DNA of 36,865 nt from Desulfocapsa sp. (GCA_030145625.1 JAQYVF010000048.1:1-36865), one strand, 5' to 3'; positions 1-8,233 are shown, counted from the stretch's first letter. Program-made: numbers and translations. The notes: a model not told the origin generated them from the sequence alone.

Positions 1-18
1 ATAATGCATACTGTTCAT

Positions 19-106
19 AAGAGACCTCCTTGTGGCTAATGATTCTGTGCGACTTGATGTCGTCACAGCCAGCTCCTATGCTATTCTACCACACAGGAGG
101 TCTCTT
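19..106. repeat. Short inverted-repeat pair, possible IS or MITE relic
   Basis: A perfect 12-bp inverted repeat (AAGAGACCTCCT at 19-30, AGGAGGTCTCTT at 95-106) encloses 64 bp. Pairing continues inward as TGTGG/CCACA with one offset base. The span has no convincing open frame. The 10-mer CACAGCCAGC inside it (64-73) recurs at 179-188, where the transposase remnant begins, so the two may be joined by a deletion. It could be a MITE-like leftover, two IS ends brought together, or a hairpin; the sequence does not decide. Confidence 0.45.
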
Positions 107-177
107 TGTGTTTCGTTCCCTCTACTTATACATTCAAACACCATACTTAATTAAGAACTCAAACTGATTAAACGTGG

Positions 178-554
178 GCACAGCCAGCCTTTGAGCTAGC
201 CTTGAAAACGTATACAGACAAGTACTCTAAGGCAATGGAGTGTTTGAAAAAGATAAAGATGAAATGCTGGCTTTTTATGATTTTCCAGAGGCATATTGGC
301 AACATATTCGAACTTCGAATCCAATCGAAGCAACATTTGCCACGGTTCGCCTGCGGACTGCAAAAATAAGAGGATGTGTTGCCAGACATACAATCTTGTC
401 CATGGTCTACAAACTTGGCCAGAGTGCTCAGAAAAGATGGCGTAGGCTGAGAGGATTTAAGTTGCTGGCAGAGGTGATAAGAGGGGTTTAATTCAAAGAT
501 GGGGAACGAATTGATCAAGTAGAAGAAGGTGAACTCAGCAGGGCGGTCGTTTGA
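178..554 (+). pseudogene. Decayed IS256-family transposase, C-terminal part
   Basis: This is the C-terminal third of an IS256 (Mutator-type) transposase. It shows the family landmarks DEMLAFYDFPE, HIRTSNPIEATFATVRLRT and SAQKRWRRLRG. It is broken twice. An early piece (AFELALKTYTDKYSKAMECL, from about 178) is in a different frame from the rest, so a frameshift lies near 246-250. In the second frame TAA at 489-491 stands where relatives have a Lys codon (GV-K-F), and beyond it the frame continues as FKDGERIDQVEEGELSRAVV to TGA at 552-554. The N-terminal two thirds, with most of the DDE catalytic residues, is missing. The AT-rich sequence at about 566-600 resembles the right end of such elements. 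Non-functional. Confidence 0.85.
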
Positions 555-618
555 TCATTAATTTCTCAACTACCAGATTTGACTATAACTCTCTAACTGG
601 TGAGTCTGGCCGGAAGAA

Positions 619-771
619 TTATTTTTTCTTATTGTATTCGTGTTCATACTGTTTGCTGACCTGATTAAACAGGGCGCAGTATTCCTGGATCAGTTCTCTG
701 CGATCTGAGGGTGTCAGTTTGAAGTAGATTGGGCTTAACATGAGTACCCGTATGGCTTCCTGTTGGGTCAT
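619..771 (-). CDS. Small 50-residue hypothetical protein
   Basis: A 50-codon frame runs from ATG (769-771) to TAA (619-621). It is preceded by a purine-rich GGGAGGGAGGGAGAGG tract at normal Shine-Dalgarno distance. The product starts MTQQEAIRVLMLSPIYFKL, has a predicted helical middle (SDRRELIQEYCALF) and ends in a charged QYEHEYNKKK tail. There is no signal peptide or membrane segment. Its composition is that of a small soluble alpha-helical protein, and I have an unverified impression that similar short proteins occur in related anaerobes. It lies between a dead transposase and a truncated coding fragment, so it may belong to an accessory element. Function unknown. The strong ribosome site and clean frame are the main support. 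Confidence 0.6.
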   Translation of the reverse strand: MTQQEAIRVLMLSPIYFKLTPSDRRELIQEYCALFNQVSKQYEHEYNKKK

Positions 772-870
772 TGCCTCTCCCTCCCTCCCTGGTGGGCCAA
801 CTTATTGCTTTAGTCTTAATTTCCCTATTGTTGCTAACAAGATAAGGAAAAATAAAAAAAATTTTCTGCG

Positions 871-1092
871 TTACTTTCTACAATCAAGACTCTTGTCATC
901 TTCAAGGGCTTTCTGGAGTCCCTTTCTCGAAGGTGATTTTCTTCCTGTATACTTCTTATCGACTTGTTTCTTACAATAGTTTACCTGGAATGTGCTCTTT
1001 TTCCTAGCAAAATTTAATAGTTCTTTGAGGCAGGGATGTTCGGCAGGGTGTGATAATTGCGTTCCGTATCCGAGAATGTCCTTGACAGATGC
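871..1092 (-). pseudogene. Truncated minus-strand coding fragment, unknown
   Basis: A 73-codon open frame on the minus strand reads like real protein (for example KDILGYGTQLSHPAEHPC, later RKSPSRKGLQKALEDD) and stops at 871-873. It has no ATG or GTG. A stop codon lies immediately upstream at 1093-1095, so the 5' end of the gene is missing. Codon choice fits coding sequence better than the plus-strand frame that overlaps part of it. I do not recognise the family. The lysine-rich C-terminus would suit a nucleic-acid-binding or mobile-element protein, but that is a guess. The small gene at 619-771 follows on the same strand, so both may be debris of one element. Confidence 0.45.
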
Positions 1093-1127
1093 TTAGTGAT
1101 GCTTTTATTTAGTCATGCTAAATAAAA
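1082..1127 (+). promoter_or_regulatory. Candidate marR promoter and 25-bp operator
   Basis: TTGACA at 1082-1087 is a perfect -35 hexamer. About 17-18 bp downstream the -10 region (TATTTA, 1106-1111) is weak and lies inside a near-ideal palindrome: TTTTATTTAG (1103-1112), 5-bp spacer, CTAAATAAAA (1118-1127). A regulator bound there would cover the -10 element. The palindrome lies 33 bp before the MarR-family start codon. MarR proteins usually bind such repeats in their own promoters, so autorepression of the efflux operon is the natural reading. Binding itself is inferred. Confidence 0.6.
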
Positions 1128-1160
1128 TATAAATTATGCGGAGAGAGTTAATAAGGAAGA

Positions 1161-1649
1161 ATGGTCACTGATAAAACAATAGAACAGGCGCGCTCCATAG
1201 CGATGGCAGGGCGAAAATTGAAAAGCAGGATGTTTGCCATCCAGGCCAGAGTCTGCGAGGAATGTGCTCCGTGTAAAGGTGAGGAGCTTTCTGCGGCCCA
1301 GATGCATACCCTGATGACGGTTCAAGGTTGCGGTGAGACTACTATTACCAATCTGGCAGTTCTCCTCGGGGTTTCTGCTCCTTCGGCTTCATGCATGGTG
1401 GATCGTTTGGTGGACAAGGGTTTGCTTCATCGGGAACGGAGTCTGAAGGATCGGAGAAAGGTGGTGGTTCATCTCTCTGAACAGGCTGTCAAGCATATGC
1501 AGAAGATGGAAGAGGCAGTACTGGCCACCTTTGTTGAGCTGGTGGAAAAGGTGGGCCCTGAGACTGCAGAGAAATGGTGCGAGGTGTTTGCTCGTGTGGA
1601 TGAGGTCCTGGCAGCTGGAGAGCAATGTAAGGTGAAAGATGATGAGTGA
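1161..1649 (+). CDS. MarR-family transcriptional regulator of the efflux operon
   Basis: A 162-residue winged-helix regulator. The central region carries the MarR DNA-binding signature: TNLAVLLGVSAPSASCMVDRL as the helix-turn-helix, then GLLHRERSLKDRRKVVVHLS as the wing. Helical dimerisation segments flank it. An unusual feature is a cysteine cluster near the N-terminus (C32, C35, C38 in CEECAPC), plus C57. This spacing could bind metal or sense oxidants, but that is inference. The start at 1161 has AAGGAAG just upstream; the gene overlaps the next one by 8 nt, indicating translational coupling. The palindrome at 1103-1127 is the likely operator. As the first gene of an RND efflux operon, it is probably a ligand-responsive repressor of the pump. 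Confidence 0.9.
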   Translation: MVTDKTIEQARSIAMAGRKLKSRMFAIQARVCEECAPCKGEELSAAQMHTLMTVQGCGETTITNLAVLLGVSAPSASCMVDRLVDKGLLHRERSLKDRRKVVVHLSEQAVKHMQKMEEAVLATFVELVEKVGPETAEKWCEVFARVDEVLAAGEQCKVKDDE

Positions 1650-2859
1650 ACAACTAGAAAAGTCTGTACGTGGAACAGTAATTATTCGGGTTGTAGCCTG
1701 CCTGTTGATTCTGGCAGTCAGCTTTGGCGGGTTTCGTTTTTTGAAAAGCAGAAAAAAGGCACCTGCCCAGGCAGAGTTGGTAGAACGTCCTCTCAAGGTG
1801 GAAGCAGTTTCTGTAGCCTTTATTGAGGTTCCGGTACTGATTGAGGCCCATGGTGAACTGCGTTCCATTCGCAGAGTGGATATTGCTGCTGAAGTTGCAG
1901 GGAGTGTGGTTGAGGTTCATCCCCGGCTACAGACCGGCGAAGTGATCCCGGAAGGAGAACTGCTCTTTGCCATCGATGATCGTGACTACCGGACTGAATA
2001 TGAGAGCAATAAGGTGCGTCTTGGTATTCTTACCCGAGACAAGGAGCTGACCCAAAAAGATTTACAGCGGGTACGGACTCTTTTTGAGAAGAATAAGGTG
2101 GGGACCAGGGCTGGGGTGGAAAAAGCTGAGCAGGCAGCCAATACTGCTGCTGATCGCCTGGCTCAGGTCAGACAGGCTATGACCCGTGCTGAAATCAATC
2201 TGGAACGTTGTCGGGTGAAGGCTCCTTTTTCCTGTAGGATCACCAGTAAAAATATAGAAAAAGGGCAATATGTGTCTCCGGGTAAGATCGCCCTTGGTCT
2301 TGCCGATGATTCGGTCTTGGAGTTGGAGGTGCCGGTGGACAGCCGAGATGCCTTGCAATGGCTCCAGTTTGCAGGTGCTGAGAGTGGTGGCAAGGCAACC
2401 GAGGCCTGGTTTTCCAGACTGCAGCCGGTGCAGTGTAAGGTGAACTGGACAGAGGATCCGAAGAACCAGGCTGTGGGGATTCTGGACAGGGTCAGTCTCT
2501 TTGATGAAAAGACCAGGACAGTAAAAGTAGTCCTGCGCATAGAGGGAAAACAGTTTGAAGATCGACTTGAAGTGCTTCCCCTGGTTGCCGGGATGTTTTG
2601 CCGAGCAGAGATCCCCGGACGTTCATTGCAGCAGGTGGTAGAGCTGCCGCGCTGGGCCGTAAGTTTTAAGAACACCGTTTATGTGGTACGGGAAGACCGG
2701 TTGGAAACAGTTCCGGTGAAGGTGGCCAGGGTCCAGGGAAACAAGGCCTATATCAGTGAGGGGCTGGCGGAAGGTGACATGGTGATTACCACCCGTTTGG
2801 CCAATCCCCTGGAGCGCAGTTTGGTCGAGATCAGTAGTCAATCCGACGGGGAGAAGTGA
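1642..2859 (+). CDS. RND efflux periplasmic adaptor (membrane fusion protein)
   Basis: A 405-residue HlyD/AcrA-family adaptor that links the inner-membrane RND pump to the outer-membrane channel. An N-terminal membrane anchor (about residues 13-33) is followed by a lipoyl-like half domain (IAAEVAGSVVEVHPRLQTGE), an alpha-helical hairpin from about 110 to 195, the second lipoyl half (VKAPFSCRITSKNIEKGQYV) and beta-barrel and membrane-proximal domains ending with EGDMVITTRLANPLE. No lipobox is seen, so it is membrane-anchored. Two ATGs occur at 1639 and 1642; the second has better spacing from AAGGTGA. The gene overlaps marR, and its TGA shares a base with the next ATG. The substrate cannot be read from the sequence. 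Confidence 0.92.
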   Translation: MSEQLEKSVRGTVIIRVVACLLILAVSFGGFRFLKSRKKAPAQAELVERPLKVEAVSVAFIEVPVLIEAHGELRSIRRVDIAAEVAGSVVEVHPRLQTGEVIPEGELLFAIDDRDYRTEYESNKVRLGILTRDKELTQKDLQRVRTLFEKNKVGTRAGVEKAEQAANTAADRLAQVRQAMTRAEINLERCRVKAPFSCRITSKNIEKGQYVSPGKIALGLADDSVLELEVPVDSRDALQWLQFAGAESGGKATEAWFSRLQPVQCKVNWTEDPKNQAVGILDRVSLFDEKTRTVKVVLRIEGKQFEDRLEVLPLVAGMFCRAEIPGRSLQQVVELPRWAVSFKNTVYVVREDRLETVPVKVARVQGNKAYISEGLAEGDMVITTRLANPLERSLVEISSQSDGEK

Positions 2860-5800
2860 TGAATAAGTTGCTTGCATCCTTTGCCAGGAATACGGTTTTT
2901 GCAAATATTCTTCTCGGGCTCATCTTTTTTGTCGGATTTCTTGCTACCACGTCCATGGTCCGGGAGAGTTTTCCCGAGTTTTCCATTGATATGATTTCCA
3001 TCACGGTTTCTTACCCCGGGGCAGATCCGGAGGAGGTAGAAGAGGGCGTCAATCAAAAGATTGAAGAGGCCCTGGAATCTGTGGAGGGGATCAAACAGTA
3101 CACCACCAAATCGGCAGAAAATGTGGCTTCGGTTACCATCGAGGTAAAGGAAGGGCATGATACTTCCGAGGTCCTGGATAAGGTTCGCTCCCATGTCAAT
3201 GCCATATCCACCCTGCCTGTTGATGCGGAAAAGCCCATTATTCGTGAGATTGTCCGGAAGCAGGTGGTCATGCTGCTCTCGCTTTCCGGGGATTTAACTG
3301 AGAAGCAGCTGAAACAGTGGGGGGAGCAGATCAAGGACGAGGTGAAGCAGCTACCGGAAATCTCGCAGGTGGAGGCCTACGGTATCAGGGAGTATGAGAT
3401 TGGTATCGAGATCTCGGAGGAGCGTTTGCGCCGGTACGGGCTGACCTTTGATCAGGTGGCCTCTGCCGTGCGTAAATCAAGCCTCAATCTGGCTGGTGGG
3501 ACGTTGCGAACTACCGGTGAGGAAATTCGGATACGGACGGTGGGTCGTAAGTACACAGGGCAGGAATTGGCACAGATTGTGGTTCTGGCCCGTCCCGGCG
3601 GTGAGATAATCACTCTGGACCGGATTGCCGAGATCAAAGACGGTTTTACTGAGGATCCTATCTTCGCCTCCATCGACGATAAACCAGCCATGTTTGTCCA
3701 GGTCTCTAAGACTGAGGACGAGGATGCCATCAAAATTTCTGATGCCGTTGCACGTTTTGTGGAGAAAAAACAGGAGCTACTTCCTCCCGGGACCCATGTT
3801 TCTGTCTTTTATGACACCACGGATTCCCTGAGAGCCCGAATTAAGCTCCTGACCCGCAACGGCGTAATCGGACTCTGTCTTGTCTTCTTTATGCTCTGGC
3901 TCTTTCTCGATCTGCGTCTGTCGTTTTGGGCAGGAATGGGGATTCCTATTTCCATTGCCGGGGCCATGTTTATCCTCTGGTCCATTGGTGCCACCATTAA
4001 CATGATTTCCCTTTTCGGTCTGATCATGGTTCTTGGTATTGTGGTCGACGATGCCATTGTGGTGGGTGAAGCCATCTACGTTCACCGAAAACGAGGTGAG
4101 CCTCCGTTGCAGGCTGCTATAAATGGGGTCTCAGAGGTGGCCATGCCAGTACTTGCGGCTGTTACAACAACCATTGTCGCCTTTATTCCGCTCTCTTATG
4201 TGGGAGGGGTTATGGGAAAATTTATTTCCATCCTGCCCATGGTGGTCGTCTCCTGTCTCCTGATTTCTCTGGTGGAGTCTCTTCTTCTGCTTCCGGCACA
4301 TCTCAGTCATCTGCCGGACCTGAATCGTCATCGCAAACAGTGGAAACCTTTTGAGCTCCTGGGAAGGTTCCAGAGGGGCGTGAGCAGTGGCCTGGAGAGA
4401 TTTATTGAAAAACGTTATGTCCCTTTTATTACCGGGGTGTTGAACTGGCGCTATGTCTCGCTCTCGCTTGCCATTGCAGTGCTTATGCTCAGTGTAGGAT
4501 TGGTTCAGGGCGGGCTGGTTAAATTTCAGGTTTTTCCCAAGCTTGATGGCTTTGTTATCACCTCCACAGTGGAATTTCCGGAAGGGACTCCTCCTGAACT
4601 CACCGGCGAAGCCTTAAAAGAGATCGAGGCCGCCTTCATCCGCGTGGCTGAGAAAACAGAGACCATAAGTGGAAAGCCATTGGTGCGTCAGCGTTTGATG
4701 CTGGTGGGACAGGCCCTGTCCGGCACCATGGGTTCCAGCGGTCCGCACCTGGGCTCCATTCAGATCTTACTCCTTCCTTCTGAGGATCGTGGTATCCATT
4801 CCAATGATTTGCTTATTGCCTGGGAAAAGGAGCTAGGTATAATTCCCGGAGTGAAAAGCCTGACTTTTGAGGGAATGGCGGCAGGACCCTCCGGGGCCGA
4901 GTTAGAGGTCTGGATGCAGGGCCGGGACATGGCTGCTCTGGTTAAGGCCTCAGAAAGTCTGCAGGAGAGCCTGTCGGAATTTCAGGGGGTGTATCAAATC
5001 CGTTCCGACTATAGTCAGGGAAAGAACGAACTGCAGCTCACTCTGAAACCCGAGGCCACTACTCTCGGTCTTTCGGTGGATGATCTGGCCCGGCAGGTTA
5101 ATGCCGGTTTTTATGGCAGGGAGGCATTTCGTCTCCAACGGGGGAGTGATGATATCCGGGTCAAGGTTCGTTACACTGCCGATGAACGAAGTCGTATTTC
5201 CGATTTTGAGAAGATGCGTATTCGCACCGCTGACGGGAGTGAGGTACCGCTTCTTTCAGTGGCAAACATCAGTTTTGCGCCCGGGTATTCCACTATATCG
5301 CGTACTGATGGCATGCGTCGTATTGTAGTCACCGCCGAGGTGGACAGTCATAAGGCCAATTCTGGAGAGATCTTCGCAGAGCTGGCTCGCACTACCTTTC
5401 GTGAACTAAAAGGTGAGTACCCGGATCTCTACCTCTCCATGCAGGGTTCCAAGAAAAATACGCGTGAATCCTTTTCTTCGCTGAAAATCGGATTTCCAAT
5501 CGCCCTGGTTGGTATTTTTGTCATCATCGCCACTATGTTTCGTTCCTATGTCCAGCCATTTATCATTCTTTTCACCATTCCTTTCGGTATTATCGGGGCC
5601 ATTGCCGGTCACTTGATTATGGGCTACAACCTGTCCATGATGTCGATTTTCGGTATGGTGGCCCTCTCTGGCGTGGTGATAAATGATGCCATTGTGCTCA
5701 TTGAGCGGGTGAATAATAATCTGGAAGAGGGGATTCCATTTTTTGATTCCATCATCCAGGGTGGAGCCAGACGTTTTCGGGCCATTTTTCTCACCTCCAT

Positions 5801-6047
5801 TAGTACCGTCGGGGGATTGGCTCCATTGATTATGGAGACCGATATGCAGGCCAAGTTCCTGATTCCCATGGCCCTGTCAGTGGCCGGAGGCGTGATCTTT
5901 GCCACGGGCCTGACCCTGGTGCTGATTCCCAGCCTGCTGGTGATTCTCAATGACCTGCGTCGAGTGGTGGTCAAGGGAATAAGTGGCGACTGGGTGTCAC
6001 GAGAGGCGGTTGAACCCAGAAGGAAGTTGACTGATGAACGGAAATAA
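2859..6047 (+). CDS. RND-family efflux transporter, inner-membrane pump
   Basis: A 1062-residue resistance-nodulation-division permease of the AcrB/HAE-1 type, the proton-driven motor of the tripartite pump. TM1 is at the N-terminus (NTVFANILLGLIFFVGFLA), followed by the first large periplasmic loop (PGADPEEVEEGVNQKIEEAL), the central TM2-6 bundle with the proton-relay segment GIVVDDAIVVGE, a second periplasmic loop, and a C-terminal bundle containing GVVINDAIVLIERVN. Length and topology are standard. ATG at 2859 overlaps the adaptor's stop (TGATG), so it is preferred over a GTG one codon earlier. The adaptor-pump-channel order behind a MarR gene suggests inducible export of a toxic or hydrophobic compound; the specificity is unknown. 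Confidence 0.95.
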   Translation: MNKLLASFARNTVFANILLGLIFFVGFLATTSMVRESFPEFSIDMISITVSYPGADPEEVEEGVNQKIEEALESVEGIKQYTTKSAENVASVTIEVKEGHDTSEVLDKVRSHVNAISTLPVDAEKPIIREIVRKQVVMLLSLSGDLTEKQLKQWGEQIKDEVKQLPEISQVEAYGIREYEIGIEISEERLRRYGLTFDQVASAVRKSSLNLAGGTLRTTGEEIRIRTVGRKYTGQELAQIVVLARPGGEIITLDRIAEIKDGFTEDPIFASIDDKPAMFVQVSKTEDEDAIKISDAVARFVEKKQELLPPGTHVSVFYDTTDSLRARIKLLTRNGVIGLCLVFFMLWLFLDLRLSFWAGMGIPISIAGAMFILWSIGATINMISLFGLIMVLGIVVDDAIVVGEAIYVHRKRGEPPLQAAINGVSEVAMPVLAAVTTTIVAFIPLSYVGGVMGKFISILPMVVVSCLLISLVESLLLLPAHLSHLPDLNRHRKQWKPFELLGRFQRGVSSGLERFIEKRYVPFITGVLNWRYVSLSLAIAVLMLSVGLVQGGLVKFQVFPKLDGFVITSTVEFPEGTPPELTGEALKEIEAAFIRVAEKTETISGKPLVRQRLMLVGQALSGTMGSSGPHLGSIQILLLPSEDRGIHSNDLLIAWEKELGIIPGVKSLTFEGMAAGPSGAELEVWMQGRDMAALVKASESLQESLSEFQGVYQIRSDYSQGKNELQLTLKPEATTLGLSVDDLARQVNAGFYGREAFRLQRGSDDIRVKVRYTADERSRISDFEKMRIRTADGSEVPLLSVANISFAPGYSTISRTDGMRRIVVTAEVDSHKANSGEIFAELARTTFRELKGEYPDLYLSMQGSKKNTRESFSSLKIGFPIALVGIFVIIATMFRSYVQPFIILFTIPFGIIGAIAGHLIMGYNLSMMSIFGMVALSGVVINDAIVLIERVNNNLEEGIPFFDSIIQGGARRFRAIFLTSISTVGGLAPLIMETDMQAKFLIPMALSVAGGVIFATGLTLVLIPSLLVILNDLRRVVVKGISGDWVSREAVEPRRKLTDERK

Positions 6048-7452
6048 TAAGAAGAGGAAAGTAGACGTGAGAGAAAAAACAATTTTTCTTCTGGTATTGT
6101 TGATAGGTCTGACGGGTGGCCCCCTTGCAGTTACAGCCGAGACCTTGGATGAACTGCAAGTTTTAGATTTGGAGACAGCTCAACACATTGCCCTGGCGGA
6201 CAATCCGACACTTGCAGCAGCCGCAGAGCGTGTGGAACAGGCCAGGCAACGGATCGATCAGGCGCGTGCCCTGTATTGGCCCAGTATCGATGCCGGAGGT
6301 TCTGCTGCTGCAAACAGATTGTCTGAAAATGATGCGGCATCCCAGTCTTTGCTTATGGGGGGAAGCAATGTGGATCGGGACAGCGAAAAATATCAACTTT
6401 CCCTGGCCGCTTCCTGGCTCCTGTTTGACGGCTTTTCCCGGAAATTTTCTAACCTGATAGCCGATTATGGGCAGCAAGGGAGCGAACAGGCGAGAAGAGA
6501 TGGCATGCGTCTTCTACTCCAATCCGTGGCCGAGAGTTACTATGGGGCCCAGCTGGCCTCATACAATAAGGCCATTGGTGAGGCGGATTATGAATTTAAC
6601 TCCAAACAGCTGGATGAGGCCCGTACCAGTATGGAAGCTGGGGCGGGATCACTTTCTGCGGTGCTTAACTTTCAGGTGCAGATGAATAACGCCCGTACCG
6701 ATATTCTGCTGGCTGAGCGAGATTATGAACTGGCCCTTTACGGCTTGGCGGTTTTGTTGGGGAGAAAGAGTGGACAGATGCCCGAGGGGCTGGAGCTGGC
6801 AAAGGTGGAGATGGTGGAGAAAGACCAGTTTCACGAATTGTCCGTAGAACAGTTGTTGCAGGCTGCACTGGGCAATCGTCCGGATCTGTTAGGTCAGGAA
6901 GTAAATTTGCAGCGGGCGGAATCCACTGTCGGGGCCAACCAGGCTGCTCTCTATCCTCAGATTTCCTTGAATGGTTCCGTTGATGGTAAACGGACAGAGG
7001 ATGTGGATTTTGAGGGCGCTGATTTTGGCTCTGCCCTCTCTGTCAATCTCTCCTATAATCTGTTTCGAGGTGGTGCTGATCGAGCTCGTATTGCCGAGGC
7101 AAAGGCCTCCAAGCGGGAGGCGGCCAGGCTTTTGGAACAGCAGAAAAACCAAGTGTTGAGCGACGTACGACAGGCTGTTACCAGGCTGGAACAGGCCCGC
7201 GAGCAGCTCCTGCTGCAGCGTACTTCAGTGAAACTCGTGGAGCAGACCCGGGACCTGGTTCAGGAAGGCTACAGCGTGGGACAGGAATCGTTGGCGCGCC
7301 TGAATGAGGTACAACGGGATCTGGTGCGGACCCAGTCCCGCCTGGCCTTGGCCCTTGTTGCCCTCTACACCAATCGACAGGGCCTGACGACGGCAACCGG
7401 AGAGTCCCTGCTCCCCTATATGGGTGACCAGACAGTACAGAACAGGTATTAG
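6034..7452 (+). CDS. TolC-like outer-membrane efflux channel
   Basis: A 472-residue outer-membrane efflux protein (OEP/TolC family) forming the exit duct of the pump encoded just upstream. It has a signal peptide (about residues 15-35, ending near AVTA-ET). Two structural repeats follow: LDLETAQHIALADNPTLAAA begins the first, and VEQLLQAALGNRPDLLGQEV begins the second. Both contain long helices for the periplasmic tunnel and amphipathic strands (ISLNGSVDGKR, SALSVNLSYNLF). AAGGAAG lies a few bases before ATG 6034, which is 14 nt inside the pump gene, so the two are co-translated. No hairpin with a T-tract follows the stop at 7452, so the operon's terminator was not identified. Confidence 0.93.
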   Translation: MNGNNKKRKVDVREKTIFLLVLLIGLTGGPLAVTAETLDELQVLDLETAQHIALADNPTLAAAAERVEQARQRIDQARALYWPSIDAGGSAAANRLSENDAASQSLLMGGSNVDRDSEKYQLSLAASWLLFDGFSRKFSNLIADYGQQGSEQARRDGMRLLLQSVAESYYGAQLASYNKAIGEADYEFNSKQLDEARTSMEAGAGSLSAVLNFQVQMNNARTDILLAERDYELALYGLAVLLGRKSGQMPEGLELAKVEMVEKDQFHELSVEQLLQAALGNRPDLLGQEVNLQRAESTVGANQAALYPQISLNGSVDGKRTEDVDFEGADFGSALSVNLSYNLFRGGADRARIAEAKASKREAARLLEQQKNQVLSDVRQAVTRLEQAREQLLLQRTSVKLVEQTRDLVQEGYSVGQESLARLNEVQRDLVRTQSRLALALVALYTNRQGLTTATGESLLPYMGDQTVQNRY

Positions 7453-7554
7453 TACTATGAAGATATTTCAGTGTGTTAACTTTGATCAAAAAAACTGTAA
7501 TTCTCTATCAGTGACTTGTTTTGGTGACAATTGGCACCCTGAGGATAAATTGTA

Positions 7555-7745
7555 GGGTCCCTTGAGAAAATAAAATTTTCGTTCAAAATCGAGGCATGAG
7601 AAAAATTTTACCACAGGTGCCCTGCAAGAATCACCCTAACTACGGGTACAAGTACCCTTGGAGTGCATATGATTGATATTCCGATGATAAAATCCTACTC
7701 ATAACGAAGAGTCTGGGCGGAAAGGCTATTTTGCAAGGTGGCCTG
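7555..7745 (+). repeat. Long hairpin repeat, copy 1, with extra apex sequence
   Basis: A copy of the dispersed imperfect palindrome described at 32459-32602. The left arm contains TTTTCGTTCAAAATCGAGGC and the right arm ends GCAAGGTGGCC. It is about 191 bp instead of 144 because some 47 bp (about 7619-7666) interrupt the apex between CAGG and CATATG. The extra piece contains its own palindrome GGGTAC-AA-GTACCC. It lies 100 bp after the TolC-like gene. Confidence 0.8.
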
Positions 7746-8089
7746 TGCTCCAATTGTCATTTGAATGGTATTTGACTGATCTTTTTCCAGGGGCAAACAA
7801 AGAGTTAGTTGCCATCTTTTTTTAATCCTCGCAACCAGTTCCGATAGTGCTCAATGCGCCTTGGGCGCAGTTTCTATAGAGCTGTCAGCCGCTCCCAGTA
7901 CCTCGGAGCTTCCTTCAACCACATTTGTAACTCTGGGGGCGACATCGGTTGTCCCGCTGTTCTGCAAAACTCTCTGAGGGGCATCTTCTTCTTAATCCAG
8001 AGCATCATCAAAGTCGCCACCAAAGGGTGCGTCACCGCCGATATTTTCGATGATGACACGGTGGTCGAATCCTATCCGAGAAAAACCAG
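7746..8089 (-). pseudogene. Decayed coding sequence between two repeat copies
   Basis: This stretch differs from the AT-rich sequence around it by a coding-like base pattern. The best frame is on the minus strand, with purine-first, pyrimidine-last codons. It reads through GFDHRVIIENIGGDAPFGG and VVEGSSEVLGAADSSIETAP but is broken by TAA at 7992-7994 and TGA at 7851-7853. It then continues as ALSELVARIKKRW up to the edge of repeat copy 1. No start codon is evident, and both ends coincide with repeat copies. Two other frames (plus 7854-8135, minus 7874-8059) are open but look like shadows. I do not recognise the protein. Non-functional. Confidence 0.4.
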
Positions 8090-8233
8090 AGGGTACCTTG
8101 AAAAATTAGAATTTTCGTTCAAAATCGAGGCATGAGAAAAGTTTTACCGCAGGCATATATTTGATATTATGAGGATAAAATTTTTCTCATAACGAAAAGT
8201 TTGGGCGAAAAGGCAATTTTGTAAGGTGGCCCG
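8090..8233 (+). repeat. Long hairpin repeat, copy 2, full length
   Basis: A full-length, about 144-bp copy in the same orientation as copies 1 and 6. It starts GGGTACCTTGAAAAATTAGA and ends GCAATTTTGTAAGGTGGCCC. It is nearly identical to the copy at 32459 through the left arm and most of the right arm. With copy 1 it brackets the decayed gene at 7746-8089. Confidence 0.85.

Noticed and set aside
740-979. 79-codon plus-strand frame starting MSTRMASCW
   Set aside because: It is antisense to the better supported small gene (619-771) and coding fragment (871-1092), has no ribosome site and a composition typical of a shadow frame.
7501-7560. Sigma-54 promoter suggested by TTGGCACC near 7532
   Set aside because: The required GC-containing -12 element at the right distance is missing. 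The sequence is instead a small near-palindrome (7523-7538).
7854-8135. 93-codon plus-strand frame between the two repeat copies
   Set aside because: It runs into the repeat at its 3' end, lacks a ribosome site, and its codons show the antisense pattern of the minus-strand remnant.
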